Positions 31,616 through 40,963 of a stretch of 64,000 nt of DNA are shown piece by piece. A program made the position numbers and the translations under genes. The DNA is from an uncultured Stenotrophomonas sp. (GTDB lineage: Bacteria > Pseudomonadota > Gammaproteobacteria > Xanthomonadales > Xanthomonadaceae). How positions within the stretch are numbered: the first letter of the stretch is position 1; every line of letters begins with the position of its first letter. Where the stretch lies: contig FLTS01000001.1 in NCBI GenBank assembly GCA_900078405.1, positions 1 through 64,000 of the forward strand, written 5' to 3'. Under the pieces are notes generated by a model, which was not told the DNA's origin, did not search any database, and saw only the letters and a list, made by a program, of their open reading frames with translations.

Positions 31616-31924
31616 ATGCAGGAAGTGATTCGCGTATCGGGGGCGTCGCTGTGGTTGGCGGCGATGGTGGGGCTGGCCGGGTGCGCTTCGACCGGTACGC
31701 AGGCGACGGCGGCCAAGCCGGTCGCGGTGACGGTGGAAGTTGCCCCGGTGGCGCAGAAGGATGCGCTGGGCAACTACCGTTTCCTGATGCAGCAGGGCGG
31801 CGCCAACATGAGTGCCGACCAGTTCGATGCATGGATGAAGGCCAACGGCATCCGCGTGGCGCAGGGTGCGCCGGCGGCCCGGGCGGCGACGCCGGTCGTG
31901 GACAAGAAGAAGCGCAAGCGCTGA
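31616..31924 (+). CDS. Small lipoprotein with FDAWMKA motif
   Basis: The 102-residue product has a lipoprotein signal with lipobox LAGC (residues 20-23), a short linker, the motif MSADQFDAWMKANGIRV at 65-81 and a basic tail (KKKRKR). The motif and surrounding F-x-M-x-Q spacing match the C-terminus of the exported protein at 30149-30625. The function is unknown. AAGG precedes the ATG. Confidence 0.75.
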   Translation: MQEVIRVSGASLWLAAMVGLAGCASTGTQATAAKPVAVTVEVAPVAQKDALGNYRFLMQQGGANMSADQFDAWMKANGIRVAQGAPAARAATPVVDKKKRKR

Positions 31925-31975
31925 TCGCCCGAGGCGTGGCGCCATGCCCGCCATCGGCTGACATGGCGCGAAAGC

Positions 31976-31999
31976 GCCCGGCTGCCGGCCGGGCACTTC
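31976..31999. terminator. Bidirectional terminator between convergent genes
   Basis: A GC-rich palindrome (GCCCGGC ... GCCGGGC) lies between the small lipoprotein gene and kbl, which converge. T-tracts are weak on both strands. Confidence 0.5.
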
Positions 32000-32002
32000 C
32001 CC

Positions 32003-33214
32003 TTACTTGATGACGCCCAGTTCCCGGCCGATGCGGGTGAAGGCGTCGATGGCGCGGTCCAGGTGCTCGCGGCTGTGCGCGGCGCTCATCTGCGTGCGGA
32101 TGCGCGCCTGGCCCTTGGGCACCACCGGGAAGAAGAAGCCGATGGCGTAAATGCCTTCTTCCAGCAGCCGCCCGGCGAACTTCTGCGCCAGCGGCGCGTC
32201 GTACAGCATCACCGGGCTGATCGGGTGCACGCCCGGCTTCACGTCGAAACCGGCGGCGGTCATCTTCTCGCGGAAATAGGCGGTGTTTCCGGCCAGCTTT
32301 TCGCGCAGGTCGCCGGCGGCGTCGAGCATTTCGAACGCCTTGATGCCGGCGGCGACCACGTGCGGCGGCAGCGAATTGGAGAACAGGTAGGGGCGCGAGC
32401 GCTGGCGCAGCAGCTCGACCACCTCGGCGCTGGCGCAGGTGAAGCCGCCCAGCGCGCCGCCCATCGCCTTGCCGAGGGTGCCGGTGATGATGTCGATCCT
32501 GTCCAGCACGCCCTTGACCTCGGCCGAGCCGCGGCCGGTCGCGCCGAGGAAGCCGGTGGCGTGGCATTCGTCGATGTGCACCAGTGCGCCGTACTTTTTC
32601 GCCAGCGCGGTGATCTCGTCGAGCGGGGCGATGAAGCCGTCCATCGAGAACACGCCGTCGGTGGTAATCAGCTTGGTTTTGCAGCCGGCTGCGTCGGCGG
32701 CCTGCAACTGCGCTTCCAGGTCGGTCATGTCGCAGTTGGCGTAACGGAAGCGCCTGGCCTTGCACAGGCGCACGCCGTCGATGATCGAGGCGTGGTTCAG
32801 CGCGTCGGAAATGATCGCGTCGTTCTCGCCCAGCAATGGCTCGAACAGGCCGCCGTTGGCGTCGAAGCAGGCGGCGTAGAGGATGGTGTCGTCCTTGCCG
32901 AAGAAGCGCGCGATCTGCTGTTCCAACTGCTTGTGCAGATCCTGCGTGCCGCATATGAAGCGCACCGAGGCCATGCCGAAGCCGTGGCTGTCCAGCGCGT
33001 CCTTGGCGGCCTGGATCAGGTCGGGGTGGTCGGCCAGTCCGAGGTAGTTGTTGGCGCAGAAGTTCAGCACCGTGCGGCCATCGTCGAGGGTGATCTCGGC
33101 CGACTGCGGGCTGGTGATGATGCGTTCGGACTTGAACAGCCCCTGCGCGCGGATGCTGTCCAGTTCATCGGCGTAGTGCCGGGTGAGCGGGGAGGTGTTC
33201 GTGGTGGAGGTCAT
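32003..33214 (-). CDS. kbl: 2-amino-3-ketobutyrate CoA ligase (glycine C-acetyltransferase)
   Basis: This PLP enzyme splits 2-amino-3-ketobutyrate with CoA to glycine and acetyl-CoA, the second step of threonine breakdown. The 403-residue protein has the alpha-oxoamine synthase signatures and the PLP lysine at 249 in [10 protein letters not shown]. The frame continues upstream to 33925 as antisense of the porin; the ATG at 33214 with GGAGG just before it is the right start. Its partner tdh is about 6.6 kb away. Confidence 0.96.
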   Translation of the reverse strand: MTSTTNTSPLTRHYADELDSIRAQGLFKSERIITSPQSAEITLDDGRTVLNFCANNYLGLADHPDLIQAAKDALDSHGFGMASVRFICGTQDLHKQLEQQIARFFGKDDTILYAACFDANGGLFEPLLGENDAIISDALNHASIIDGVRLCKARRFRYANCDMTDLEAQLQAADAAGCKTKLITTDGVFSMDGFIAPLDEITALAKKYGALVHIDECHATGFLGATGRGSAEVKGVLDRIDIITGTLGKAMGGALGGFTCASAEVVELLRQRSRPYLFSNSLPPHVVAAGIKAFEMLDAAGDLREKLAGNTAYFREKMTAAGFDVKPGVHPISPVMLYDAPLAQKFAGRLLEEGIYAIGFFFPVVPKGQARIRTQMSAAHSREHLDRAIDAFTRIGRELGVIK

Positions 33215-33376
33215 GGCGGGGTCTTGCGGCGGAAAGAAACGCGATTCTAGCCGCCGGCCGCAAGGGGCGCCGATGTCATGGGGAATGGCTATAAGCGCCG
33301 AGGGGGAAGTCATTTCTCCGCCCGGATGCGCGCACGCAGCATCGGTGTCCTGTCCAGAACCCGCAGGAGACCACCA

Positions 33377-34889
33377 ATGACCGCGACATTCCTCCCGTCC
33401 GCCAAACCGACCAGGATGCTGCTGCTGTCCAGCCTGGCCGGGCTGGCATGTGGAGTGGGGTTGCCGGTGCAGGCACAGCCGTTGACGCTGGAGCAGTTGC
33501 AACAACGGCTGGAGCGGCTGGAACGCCATGCCGGCGTGGCTGCCGAGGGCGAGGGTACAGATACCGGCCTGGCCGCGCTGGACCAGCGCCTGCGTATCCT
33601 CGAACGGCGCCTTGAACTGCAGGAAGAGGAACGCGCAACTGCGGCGAAGGCCGCGCCGAAGATCGCCATCGACCAGAAGGGCGCGTCGTTCAAGTCCGGC
33701 GACGGTGCCTACGAACTGAAGCTGCGCGGCCTGCTGCAGGGTGATGCGCGGGTGTTCCTCGGCAGCGACGCCAGCCAGAATGACACCTTCCTGCTGCGCA
33801 CCGCGCGGCCGACGCTGGAAGGCAGCCTCGGCAAGCGGGTGGCCTACCGCTTCACCCCGGAACTGGCCGGCGACAGCGCCAGCGTCGTCGACGCCTATGC
33901 CGACCTGCGCTTCAGCCCCACCCAAACGCTGCGGGTGGGCAAGTTCACCTCACCGGTGGGACTGGAGCGCCTGCAGTCCTCCTCCGCGCTGGCCGACGTG
34001 GAACGCGCGCTGGCCAGCGAACTGGCGCCCAACCGCGACCTCGGCGTGCAGCTGCAGGGTGAAGCGGCCGGGGGCAGGTTCAGTTATGCACTGGGCGTGT
34101 TCAACGGCGCGGTCGATGGCCGCGATGCCGTCACGAGCAACCCGGACGACGATTTCGAGCTGGCCGGGCGCGTGTTCTTCGAGCCGCTCAAGGGCAGCGA
34201 CAGCGCATGGGCCGGGCTGGGCTTCGGCCTCGGCGCCAGCAGCGGCGACAAGCACGGCGCCGGCAACAACTTCCTGCCGCGCTACCGCTCGCCGGGGCAG
34301 TCCACGTTCTTCAGCTACCGCGGCACGGTGCTGGCCGATGGCAGCCACCGCCGCTGGTCGCCGCAAGGCTGGTTCTACCGCGACGGCTTCGGCCTGCAGG
34401 GTGAATACATCGTCTCGCAGCAGGAAGTGGCCCGCGCGGGCCAGCGTGCCGAACTGGAGCACCGCGCCTGGCAGGCCACCGCCAGCTGGGTGCTCAGCGG
34501 CGAGGACGCCAGCTACCGCGGGGTGACGCCGGCGCGGCCGTTCGGTGTCAATGGCGGGCTGGGTGCACTGGAGCTGACCGCCCGCTACGGCGAACTGGAG
34601 ATCGACGATGCCGCCTTCCCGTTTTATGCTGACCCCGCCACCTCGGCCACGCGCGCCCGCGCCTGGGTGCTGGCGGCTCGAGCGTGTTCAAGGCCGCCCG
34701 CGCCTGGGTGCTGGCGGCTCGAGCGTGTTCAAGGCCGCCCGCGCCTGGGTGCTGGGCGCCAACTGGTACCTGACCGCCAACCTGAAACTGGTAACCAACT
34801 TCCTGCATACCCGCTTCGACGCCGCGGCCGGGCAGGCCGCGCCCGCCGACGAGAAGGCCATCTTCTCGCGCCTGCAGATTTCCTTCTGA
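33377..34889 (+). pseudogene. Porin, OprP/O-like, frameshifted by a 41-bp tandem repeat
   Basis: The gene encodes an outer-membrane porin of the OprP/O-like family: signal sequence, N-terminal coiled-coil (about residues 38-85), then a beta-barrel. At 34655 a 41-base unit is repeated twice extra; 82 added bases shift the frame and the natural C-terminus (LGANWYLTANLKLVTNFLH... ISF, stop 34889) is out of frame. Deleting 82 bases restores one continuous protein. It lies 12 bases before sbp, so it probably serves sulfate uptake, though the family is often called phosphate-selective. Might be a pseudogene, a slippage switch, or an assembly error. Confidence 0.85.
34655..34755 (+). repeat. 41-bp tandem repeat (2.5 copies) in the porin gene
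   Basis: Copies begin at 34655, 34696 and 34737 (partial, to 34755). The period is exactly 41, so each copy changes frame. Copies are identical. At a period of 82 the flanking exact repeat is 20 bases. Confidence 0.95.
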
Positions 34890-34901
34890 CGGAGAACCCC
34901 C

Positions 34902-35924
34902 ATGAACCCGCCCTTCCGTTCCCGCATCGGCAGCGCTGCGCTGGCCCTGCTGCTCACCGTTGCCGCTGGTGGCGCCTTTGCCCGCGACGTGCAATTGCTC
35001 AACGTTTCCTACGACCCCACCCGCGAGCTGTACCGCGACTTCAACATCGCTTTCGCCAAACACTGGAAGGAAACCACCGGCGATACGGTCACCATCGAAA
35101 CCTCGCATGGCGGCTCGGGCAAGCAGGCGCGCGCGGTGATCGACGGCATCGAAGCCGACGTGGTGACCCTGGCACTGGCCTACGACGTGGATGCGATTGC
35201 CGAAAAGACCAGGCTGCTGCCCGCAAACTGGGAAAGCCGCCTGCCCGACAACAGCGCGCCCTACACATCGACGATCGTCTTCCTGGTGCGCAAGGGCAAC
35301 CCGAAGGGCATCCGCGACTGGCCGGACCTGCTGCGCGATGGCGTGTCGGTCATCACCCCCAACCCCAAGACCTCCGGCGGCGCGCGCTGGAACTACCTGG
35401 CCGCCTGGGCCTATGGCGACCACATCTTCAAGGGCGACCGCGAACGCATCCTCAACTACATGCGCGCGCTGTTCCGCAACGTGCCGGTGCTGGACACCGG
35501 TGCGCGCGGCGCCACCACCACCTTCGTGCAGCGCGGTATCGGCGATGTGCTGCTGGCGTGGGAAAACGAGGCCTTCCTGGCGCTGAATGAGCTGGGGCCC
35601 GACAAGTTCGACATTGTCGTGCCGTCGCTGTCCATCCTGGCCGAGCCGTCGGTGGCGCTGGTGGACCGCAACGTCGACCGCCACGGTACCCGCGAGGTGG
35701 CGCAGGCCTACCTGCGTTACCTGTATTCGCCCGAAGGCCAACGCATCGCCGCGCACCATTACTACCGCCCGCGCCAGCCCGAGCACGCCGACCCGGCCGA
35801 CGTGGCGCGTTTCCCGCAGGTGCGGCTGGTCACCATCCGCGATGAATTCGGTTCGTGGCAGAAGGCGCAGGCCGAGCATTTCGCCGACGGCGGTGTGTTC
35901 GACCAGATCCAGGCAGACAAGTAA
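34902..35924 (+). CDS. sbp: Periplasmic sulfate-binding protein
   Basis: Sbp captures sulfate (and thiosulfate) for the CysTWA ABC transporter. The 340-residue protein has a signal peptide (to about residue 27) and the family motifs [26 protein letters not shown] and [16 protein letters not shown]. It opens the transporter genes 12 bases after the porin and ends one base before cysT. In relatives this set is induced by sulfur limitation through CysB-type control; no binding site was proven. Confidence 0.96.
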   Translation: MNPPFRSRIGSAALALLLTVAAGGAFARDVQLLNVSYDPTRELYRDFNIAFAKHWKETTGDTVTIETSHGGSGKQARAVIDGIEADVVTLALAYDVDAIAEKTRLLPANWESRLPDNSAPYTSTIVFLVRKGNPKGIRDWPDLLRDGVSVITPNPKTSGGARWNYLAAWAYGDHIFKGDRERILNYMRALFRNVPVLDTGARGATTTFVQRGIGDVLLAWENEAFLALNELGPDKFDIVVPSLSILAEPSVALVDRNVDRHGTREVAQAYLRYLYSPEGQRIAAHHYYRPRQPEHADPADVARFPQVRLVTIRDEFGSWQKAQAEHFADGGVFDQIQADK

Positions 35925-36779
35925 GTGGGTGCAAGCGTGCAACCGCTGCCGCATGTGCGGCGCCAACGCCGGGTTCTGCCCGGCTTTGGCGTCGGCATGG
36001 GTGTCACCGTGTTCTGGTTGAGCCTGATTGTGCTGATCCCGCTGGCCGGCGTGTTCCTGCGTGCGGCCGGGCTGGGTGTCGAGGGTATCTGGCGGATATG
36101 GAGTGAGCCGCGGGTGCTGGCGGCGCTGCGCCTGAGCTTCGGCACCGCGCTGGCGGCGGCCGCGTTCAACACACTGATGGGCACCTGGGTGGCGTGGGTG
36201 TTCGTGCGCTACCGCTTCCCGGGCCGGCGCCTGTTCGATGCGGTGATCGACCTGCCGTTCGCGCTGCCCACCGCGGTGGCCGGCATCGCCCTGACCGCGC
36301 TGTATGGCGGGCAGGGCTGGATCGGGCGCTGGCTGGAGCCGTTGGGCCTGAAGATCGCCTACACGCCGCTGGGAATCATCATTGCGCTGGTATTCGTGGG
36401 CCTGCCGTTCGTGGTGCGCATCGTGCAGCCGGTGCTGGCCGAGGCCGAGCGCGAACTGGAGGAAGCGGCGGCGACGCTGGGTGCCAGCCGCTGGCAGGCC
36501 ATCGCCCGCGTCGTCGTGCCCGGCCTGTGGCCGGCGATGTTGACCGGTTTCGCACTGGCGTTCGCGCGCGGCGTGGGCGAGTACGGCTCGGTGATCTTCA
36601 TCGCCGGCAACCTGCCCAACGCCACCGAGATCGCGCCATTGCTGATCACCATCCGCCTGGAGGAGTTCGACTATGCCGGCGCCACCGCCATCGCCGCGGC
36701 GATGCTGCTGCTGTCCTTTGCGGTGCTGCTGCTGGTCAACAGCCTGCAGGCCTGGCTGCAGCGCAGGGGGGCGCGATGA
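35925..36779 (+). CDS. cysT: Sulfate ABC transporter permease CysT
   Basis: The 284-residue membrane subunit has about six transmembrane helices and the EAA-type cytoplasmic loop ([22 protein letters not shown]) that docks CysA. The likely start is the GTG immediately after the sbp stop. Its TGA overlaps the cysW ATG, so the two permeases are translationally coupled. Confidence 0.95.
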   Translation: MGASVQPLPHVRRQRRVLPGFGVGMGVTVFWLSLIVLIPLAGVFLRAAGLGVEGIWRIWSEPRVLAALRLSFGTALAAAAFNTLMGTWVAWVFVRYRFPGRRLFDAVIDLPFALPTAVAGIALTALYGGQGWIGRWLEPLGLKIAYTPLGIIIALVFVGLPFVVRIVQPVLAEAERELEEAAATLGASRWQAIARVVVPGLWPAMLTGFALAFARGVGEYGSVIFIAGNLPNATEIAPLLITIRLEEFDYAGATAIAAAMLLLSFAVLLLVNSLQAWLQRRGAR

Positions 36780-37717
36780 ACGAGCTGGTATCGGAGCTGC
36801 CGGTGCAGGCCGGCCATGAAACGGCGGTACGCGCGCCGCGCAACGTCACCACCGAGCCGGGCTGGGTGCAGGCGCTGTTGATCCTCGGTGCGCTGGGGTT
36901 CCTGTTGGCGTTCCTGCTGCTGCCGCTGCTGCTGGTGTTCGCCGAGGCGCTGCGCGGCGGCGTGCTTGCGTTCTGGCAGGCGGTGCGCGAACCGGATGCG
37001 CTGGCCGCGGTGCGGCTGACGCTGTGGGTCACCGCCATCGTGATTCCGCTGAACCTGGTGTTCGGCATCGCCGCGGCATGGGTGGTCAGCAAGCACCAGT
37101 TTCCCGGCAAGCGCTGGCTGGTGACGCTGATCGACCTGCCGTTCTCGGTATCGCCAGTGGTGGCCGGGCTGGTGTTCATCCTGCTGTTCGGCCGCGACGG
37201 CTGGCTGTGGCCGCTGATCGAGGATGGCCTGCGCCTGCACCTGCCGGCACTCGGCGACGTGGTGCTGCAATTGCCGCGCATCGTGTTTGCCATCCCCGGC
37301 ATCGTGCTGGCCACCACCTTCGTCACCCTGCCGTTCATCGCCCGCGAGCTGATGCCGCTGATGGAGCAACAAGGCAGTGACGAGGAACTGGCCGCGCTTA
37401 CCCTGGGCGCCAACGCCTGGCAGATGTTCTGGAAGGTGACCTTGCCCAACATCCGCTGGGGCCTGCTGTACGGCGTGCTGCTGTGCAGTGCGCGGGCGAT
37501 GGGCGAATTCGGCGCGGTGTCGGTGGTGTCCGGGCACATCCGCGGGCGCACCAATACGCTGCCGCTGCACGTGGAGATCCTCTACAACGAATATGCCTAC
37601 AGCGCCGCGTTCGCCTGCGCCTCGCTGCTGGCCGGCACCGCGCTGCTGACGCTGGTGCTCAAGACTTTCCTGGAATGGCGCCACGGCCAGTCGCTGGCCG
37701 CCGCGCACCACCGTTGA
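36776..37717 (+). CDS. cysW: Sulfate ABC transporter permease CysW
   Basis: The second permease (313 residues) with the EAA-like loop ([20 protein letters not shown]) and family motifs [25 protein letters not shown]. The ATG at 36776 overlaps the cysT stop by four bases; the longer open frame upstream is a shadow of cysT. It ends seven bases before cysA. Confidence 0.95.
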   Translation: MNELVSELPVQAGHETAVRAPRNVTTEPGWVQALLILGALGFLLAFLLLPLLLVFAEALRGGVLAFWQAVREPDALAAVRLTLWVTAIVIPLNLVFGIAAAWVVSKHQFPGKRWLVTLIDLPFSVSPVVAGLVFILLFGRDGWLWPLIEDGLRLHLPALGDVVLQLPRIVFAIPGIVLATTFVTLPFIARELMPLMEQQGSDEELAALTLGANAWQMFWKVTLPNIRWGLLYGVLLCSARAMGEFGAVSVVSGHIRGRTNTLPLHVEILYNEYAYSAAFACASLLAGTALLTLVLKTFLEWRHGQSLAAAHHR

Positions 37718-37724
37718 GGTGACG

Positions 37725-38762
37725 ATGAACATCCGCATACAACAGCTTGGCAAACGCTTCGGCACGTTCCCCGCGCTCGATGGCGTCAGCTTGGACATCC
37801 GCAGCGGCGAACTGCTGGCGCTGCTGGGGCCGTCCGGTTCGGGCAAGACCACCCTGCTGCGCGCCATCGCCGGGCTGGAGCAGCCCGAGCAGGGCCGCAT
37901 CCTGTTCGACGGCGAGGACGCCACCGGGCTGAGCGTGCAGGCGCGCCGCGCCGGCTTCGTGTTCCAGCACTACGCACTGTTCAAGCACATGGACGTCCGC
38001 CGCAACATCGCCTTCGGCCTCGAAGTGCGGCGCGGCGGCGAGCGCTGGCCGAAGGCGCGCATCGCCGCCCGGGTCGAGGAACTGCTGGCGCTGGTGCAAC
38101 TGGACGGGCTGGGCGGGCGCTACCCGACGCAGTTGTCCGGCGGCCAGCGCCAGCGCGTGGCCCTGGCGCGCGCGCTGGCCATCGAACCGCGCGTGCTGCT
38201 GCTGGACGAGCCGTTCGGCGCACTCGATGCGCAGGTGCGCCGCGACCTGCGCCGCTGGCTGCGCGAACTGCATGACCGCACCGGGCTGACCACGGTGTTC
38301 GTCACCCACGACCAGGAAGAGGCGCTGGAGCTGGCCGACCGCGTGGCCATCCTCAACCGCGGCCGCATCGAGCAGGTCGGCACTCCCGCCGAGGTCTACG
38401 ACCGCCCGGCCTCGCCGTTCGTGTACGGCTTCGTCGGTGAGGCCAACCGGTTGCCGGCGCGGGTGCGCGGTGACGGGCTGGAGGTGGCCGGCGCGCAGTG
38501 GCCGCTGCCGGCGACCGCGCCGGCAGCGGGCGAACTGGAGGTCTACGTGAGGCCGGAGGACATGCGTGCCGATGCTGCCGGCGACTGGGCCGGCACCGTG
38601 CTGTCGGTGCAGCGCAGCGGTGCCCGTACCCGGCTGCGCGCGCGCCTGCATGATGCCGCCGTGGACGTGGAGGTCGAGCTGCCGCCGGACGCCCCGGCCT
38701 ATGCCGCCGGCCAGCCCATCGCACTGGCCGCGCGCCGCCACGGCGTGTTCCCGGCCACGTAG
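37725..38762 (+). CDS. cysA: Sulfate ABC transporter ATP-binding protein CysA
   Basis: The 345-residue ATPase powers sulfate import. Walker A GPSGSGKT lies at 35-42, the signature LSGGQRQR, Walker [12 protein letters not shown] and the switch histidine in [13 protein letters not shown] follow, then a C-terminal TOBE-like regulatory domain. A GTG six bases upstream (37719) is possible, but the GAGG-spaced ATG at 37725 is preferred. Confidence 0.95.
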   Translation: MNIRIQQLGKRFGTFPALDGVSLDIRSGELLALLGPSGSGKTTLLRAIAGLEQPEQGRILFDGEDATGLSVQARRAGFVFQHYALFKHMDVRRNIAFGLEVRRGGERWPKARIAARVEELLALVQLDGLGGRYPTQLSGGQRQRVALARALAIEPRVLLLDEPFGALDAQVRRDLRRWLRELHDRTGLTTVFVTHDQEEALELADRVAILNRGRIEQVGTPAEVYDRPASPFVYGFVGEANRLPARVRGDGLEVAGAQWPLPATAPAAGELEVYVRPEDMRADAAGDWAGTVLSVQRSGARTRLRARLHDAAVDVEVELPPDAPAYAAGQPIALAARRHGVFPAT

Positions 38763-38782
38763 CGCGTGCCGGCACAGCCTCC

Positions 38783-38853
38783 GTAGATGTGGGGCTCGCC
38801 CCGCATGGGGGCCTTGCCGACGAAACCCCGTGCCGGGCAAGCCCGGCACCTGC
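38783..38853 (+). repeat. Inverted pair of GTAG palindromes after cysA
   Basis: 38783-38806 (plus orientation, GTAG head) and 38830-38853 (minus orientation) form an inverted pair, like a BIME. The stems differ (GGGGC-type and CCGGGC-type), so they are two subfamilies of the same element. Confidence 0.8.
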
Positions 38854-39004
38854 GAGGATGGGGCATTCTGCGGGCTTGCGGGATTGTGCTTCCCCGCAAT
38901 CGGGCGAAGAGCTGAATTTTCTCTGGCGCTGTCCGGCCATTGTGGTTAAAAATCCGTCAACCCGCGCCTTGGCCGCGCTGGTCCCCCACCACTGGAGAAC
39001 CGCA

Positions 39005-39703
39005 ATGACCTACAGCAAGCGCCTCGTCGCCGTTGCCTGTGCCGCCCTGCTTTCCGTCCCGTTCGCGGCTTCCGCCGACGATGCGGCCGAGTCGCCCATC
39101 AGCTGGGAAGTCGGTGCGGTATCGGACTACCTGTTCCGCGCGGCCTCGCAGACCGACGAGAAGCCCACCGTGCAGGCCGGCCTGACGTGGACCTCGCCGG
39201 TGGGCCTGTACGTCGGCACCTGGGGCTCGGGCGTGGATTTCGGCGCCGGCAGCCCCGACGTGGAGGTCGATTACTTCGTCGGCTACGGCTTCGACGTCAG
39301 CGAGCAGGTCAATTTCGACGTGCTGCTCAACCGCTACACCTATCCGGGCGCCAGCGAGCTGGCCTACAACGAACTGGTCACCACCACCACCATCGCCGAA
39401 ACCTGGGCGGTCAACGTCAGCTACAGCAACGACGTGTGGAACAGCGGCACCGATGGCTGGTACTACGGCGTGAGTGGCGAATGGGGCCTGCCCAACGACT
39501 TCAGCCTGAGCGCCAACGTCGGCCGCAGTACCTTCGAGAGCGGCGTCGCCGAGGATTACACCGACTGGGGGGTGGGCGTGAGCCGCGGCTTCGGCATCGC
39601 CAACGTGTCGCTGGGCTACTACGGTGCCGACGGCAACGGCCGCGACAACTTCGGCAAGCAGGCCGACAACCGCGTGGTGCTGGCGGTGAAGATCGCGCGC
39701 TGA
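39005..39703 (+). CDS. TorF-family putative porin
   Basis: The 232-residue protein has a clear signal peptide (to about ASA, residue 24) and a beta-barrel of alternating Tyr/Trp-rich strands. The opening SWEVGAVSDYLFRAASQTDEKPTVQAGL segment and the regular strands fit the small TorF (Gcw_chp) family common in Xanthomonadaceae. The substrate is unknown. The frame is open from 38789 but that part lies in the intergenic repeats. Confidence 0.85.
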   Translation: MTYSKRLVAVACAALLSVPFAASADDAAESPISWEVGAVSDYLFRAASQTDEKPTVQAGLTWTSPVGLYVGTWGSGVDFGAGSPDVEVDYFVGYGFDVSEQVNFDVLLNRYTYPGASELAYNELVTTTTIAETWAVNVSYSNDVWNSGTDGWYYGVSGEWGLPNDFSLSANVGRSTFESGVAEDYTDWGVGVSRGFGIANVSLGYYGADGNGRDNFGKQADNRVVLAVKIAR

Positions 39704-39726
39704 GCGCGGGCGATGCCGCTGCAGTG

Positions 39727-39752
39727 AAAAAGGCGCCGCAAGGCGCCTTTTT
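39727..39752 (+). terminator. Terminator of the TorF-type porin
   Basis: A perfect 11-bp stem (39727-39737 with 39742-39752) with a GCAA loop, A-tract before and T-tract after. It can also terminate the converging tdh. Confidence 0.9.
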
Positions 39753-39765
39753 CGTTTCTCCGCGG

Positions 39766-39789
39766 ATGCCGGGCAAGCCCGGCACCTAC
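39766..39789 (-). repeat. GTAG palindrome between porin and tdh
   Basis: A single CCGGGC-type copy in minus orientation lies between the terminator and the end of tdh. Confidence 0.8.
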
Positions 39790-39792
39790 GGC

Positions 39793-40827
39793 TCAATTCC
39801 AGCTCAACACAACCTTGCCGGCCTTGCCCTGTTCCATCAGGTCGAAACCTTCCTGGAAGCGCTCCACCGGCAGCTGGTGGGTGAGCACCTTGCCGAGCGG
39901 GAAGCCGGACAGCACCAGTTGGGTCATCTTGTACCAGGTCTCGTACATCTTGCGGCCGTAGATGCCCTGCACGGTCAGGCCCTTGAAGATGATCTTGTCC
40001 CAGTCGCAGCCGGCGCCCTTGGGCATGATGCCGAGCATGGCGATCTTGCCGCCGTGGTACATGCAGTCGAGCATGTCGTTGAACGCGCGCGGGTTGCCGC
40101 TCATTTCCAGGCCCACGTCGAAGCCTTCCATGTGCAGGTCGGCCATCACGTCCTTCAGCGACTGGTTGGCGACGTTGACCACGCGGGTGGCGCCCATGTC
40201 GGCGGCCAGCTTCAGGCGGAAATCGTTGACGTCGGTGACCACCACGTTGCGCGCGCCGATGTGCTTGCAGATGCCGGCGGCGATGATGCCGATCGGGCCG
40301 GCGCCGGTGATCAGCACGTCCTCGCCGATCACGTCGAACTCCAGCGCGCAGTGCGCGGCATTGCCGTAGGGGTCGAAGAACGCGGCCAGCTCGCTCGGGA
40401 TCTGGTCGGGGATCGGCCACAGGTTGGAAGCCGGCATCACCATGTACTCGGCGAAGGCGCCGTTGACGTTGACGCCGATGCCGACGGTGTTCGGGCACAG
40501 GTGCGGGCGGCCGCCGCGGCAGTTGCGGCAGTGGCCGCAGACGATGTGGCCCTCGGCCGAGACGCGCTGGCCGACTTCATAGCCGGTCACCGCCGAACCG
40601 AGCGCGGCGATGCGGCCGACGAACTCGTGGCCGATGGTCAGGCCCGGCTTGATCGTGCGCTGGCTCCACTCGTCCCACAGGTAGATGTGCAGGTCGGTGC
40701 CGCAGATGGCGGTCTTCTCCAGCTTGACCAGCACCTCGTTGGGGCCCGGCACCGGTACCGGCACCTCTTCCATCCAGATGCCCTTGGCCGCTTCGCGCTT
40801 CACCAGCGCCTTCATCGTCTGTGCCAT
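39793..40827 (-). CDS. tdh: L-threonine 3-dehydrogenase
   Basis: Tdh oxidises threonine to 2-amino-3-ketobutyrate with NAD, feeding Kbl. The 344-residue zinc MDR protein shows catalytic Cys42 and His67-Glu68, structural zinc cysteines 97, 100, 103 and 111, and the [18 protein letters not shown] nucleotide fold. The frame continues upstream, but the ATG at 40827 gives the usual N-terminus. A perfect TATAAT lies upstream. Confidence 0.96.
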   Translation of the reverse strand: MAQTMKALVKREAAKGIWMEEVPVPVPGPNEVLVKLEKTAICGTDLHIYLWDEWSQRTIKPGLTIGHEFVGRIAALGSAVTGYEVGQRVSAEGHIVCGHCRNCRGGRPHLCPNTVGIGVNVNGAFAEYMVMPASNLWPIPDQIPSELAAFFDPYGNAAHCALEFDVIGEDVLITGAGPIGIIAAGICKHIGARNVVVTDVNDFRLKLAADMGATRVVNVANQSLKDVMADLHMEGFDVGLEMSGNPRAFNDMLDCMYHGGKIAMLGIMPKGAGCDWDKIIFKGLTVQGIYGRKMYETWYKMTQLVLSGFPLGKVLTHQLPVERFQEGFDLMEQGKAGKVVLSWN

Positions 40828-40860
40828 CGCAGGAAAACCGCCGCAGTGAAAAGAGCCGCA

Positions 40861-40866
40861 ATTATA
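40861..40866 (-). promoter_or_regulatory. tdh promoter -10 (TATAAT)
   Basis: A perfect TATAAT on the minus strand 34 bases upstream of tdh. The -35 is not recognisable. Confidence 0.5.
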
Positions 40867-40928
40867 GGCGTTGCAGGGTGAGCGTCCGGTACTGACCGAT
40901 GGCACGGGAATGCGCCGGTTTCAACGGC

Positions 40929-40934
40929 TACAAT
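40929..40934 (+). promoter_or_regulatory. -10 element of the S46 peptidase gene
   Basis: TACAAT (five of six) lies 29 bases before the peptidase start, in the divergent region shared with tdh. No -35 is evident. Confidence 0.4.
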
Positions 40935-40963
40935 CGGCCATCCCAAACTTTCGGATCAGCTCC

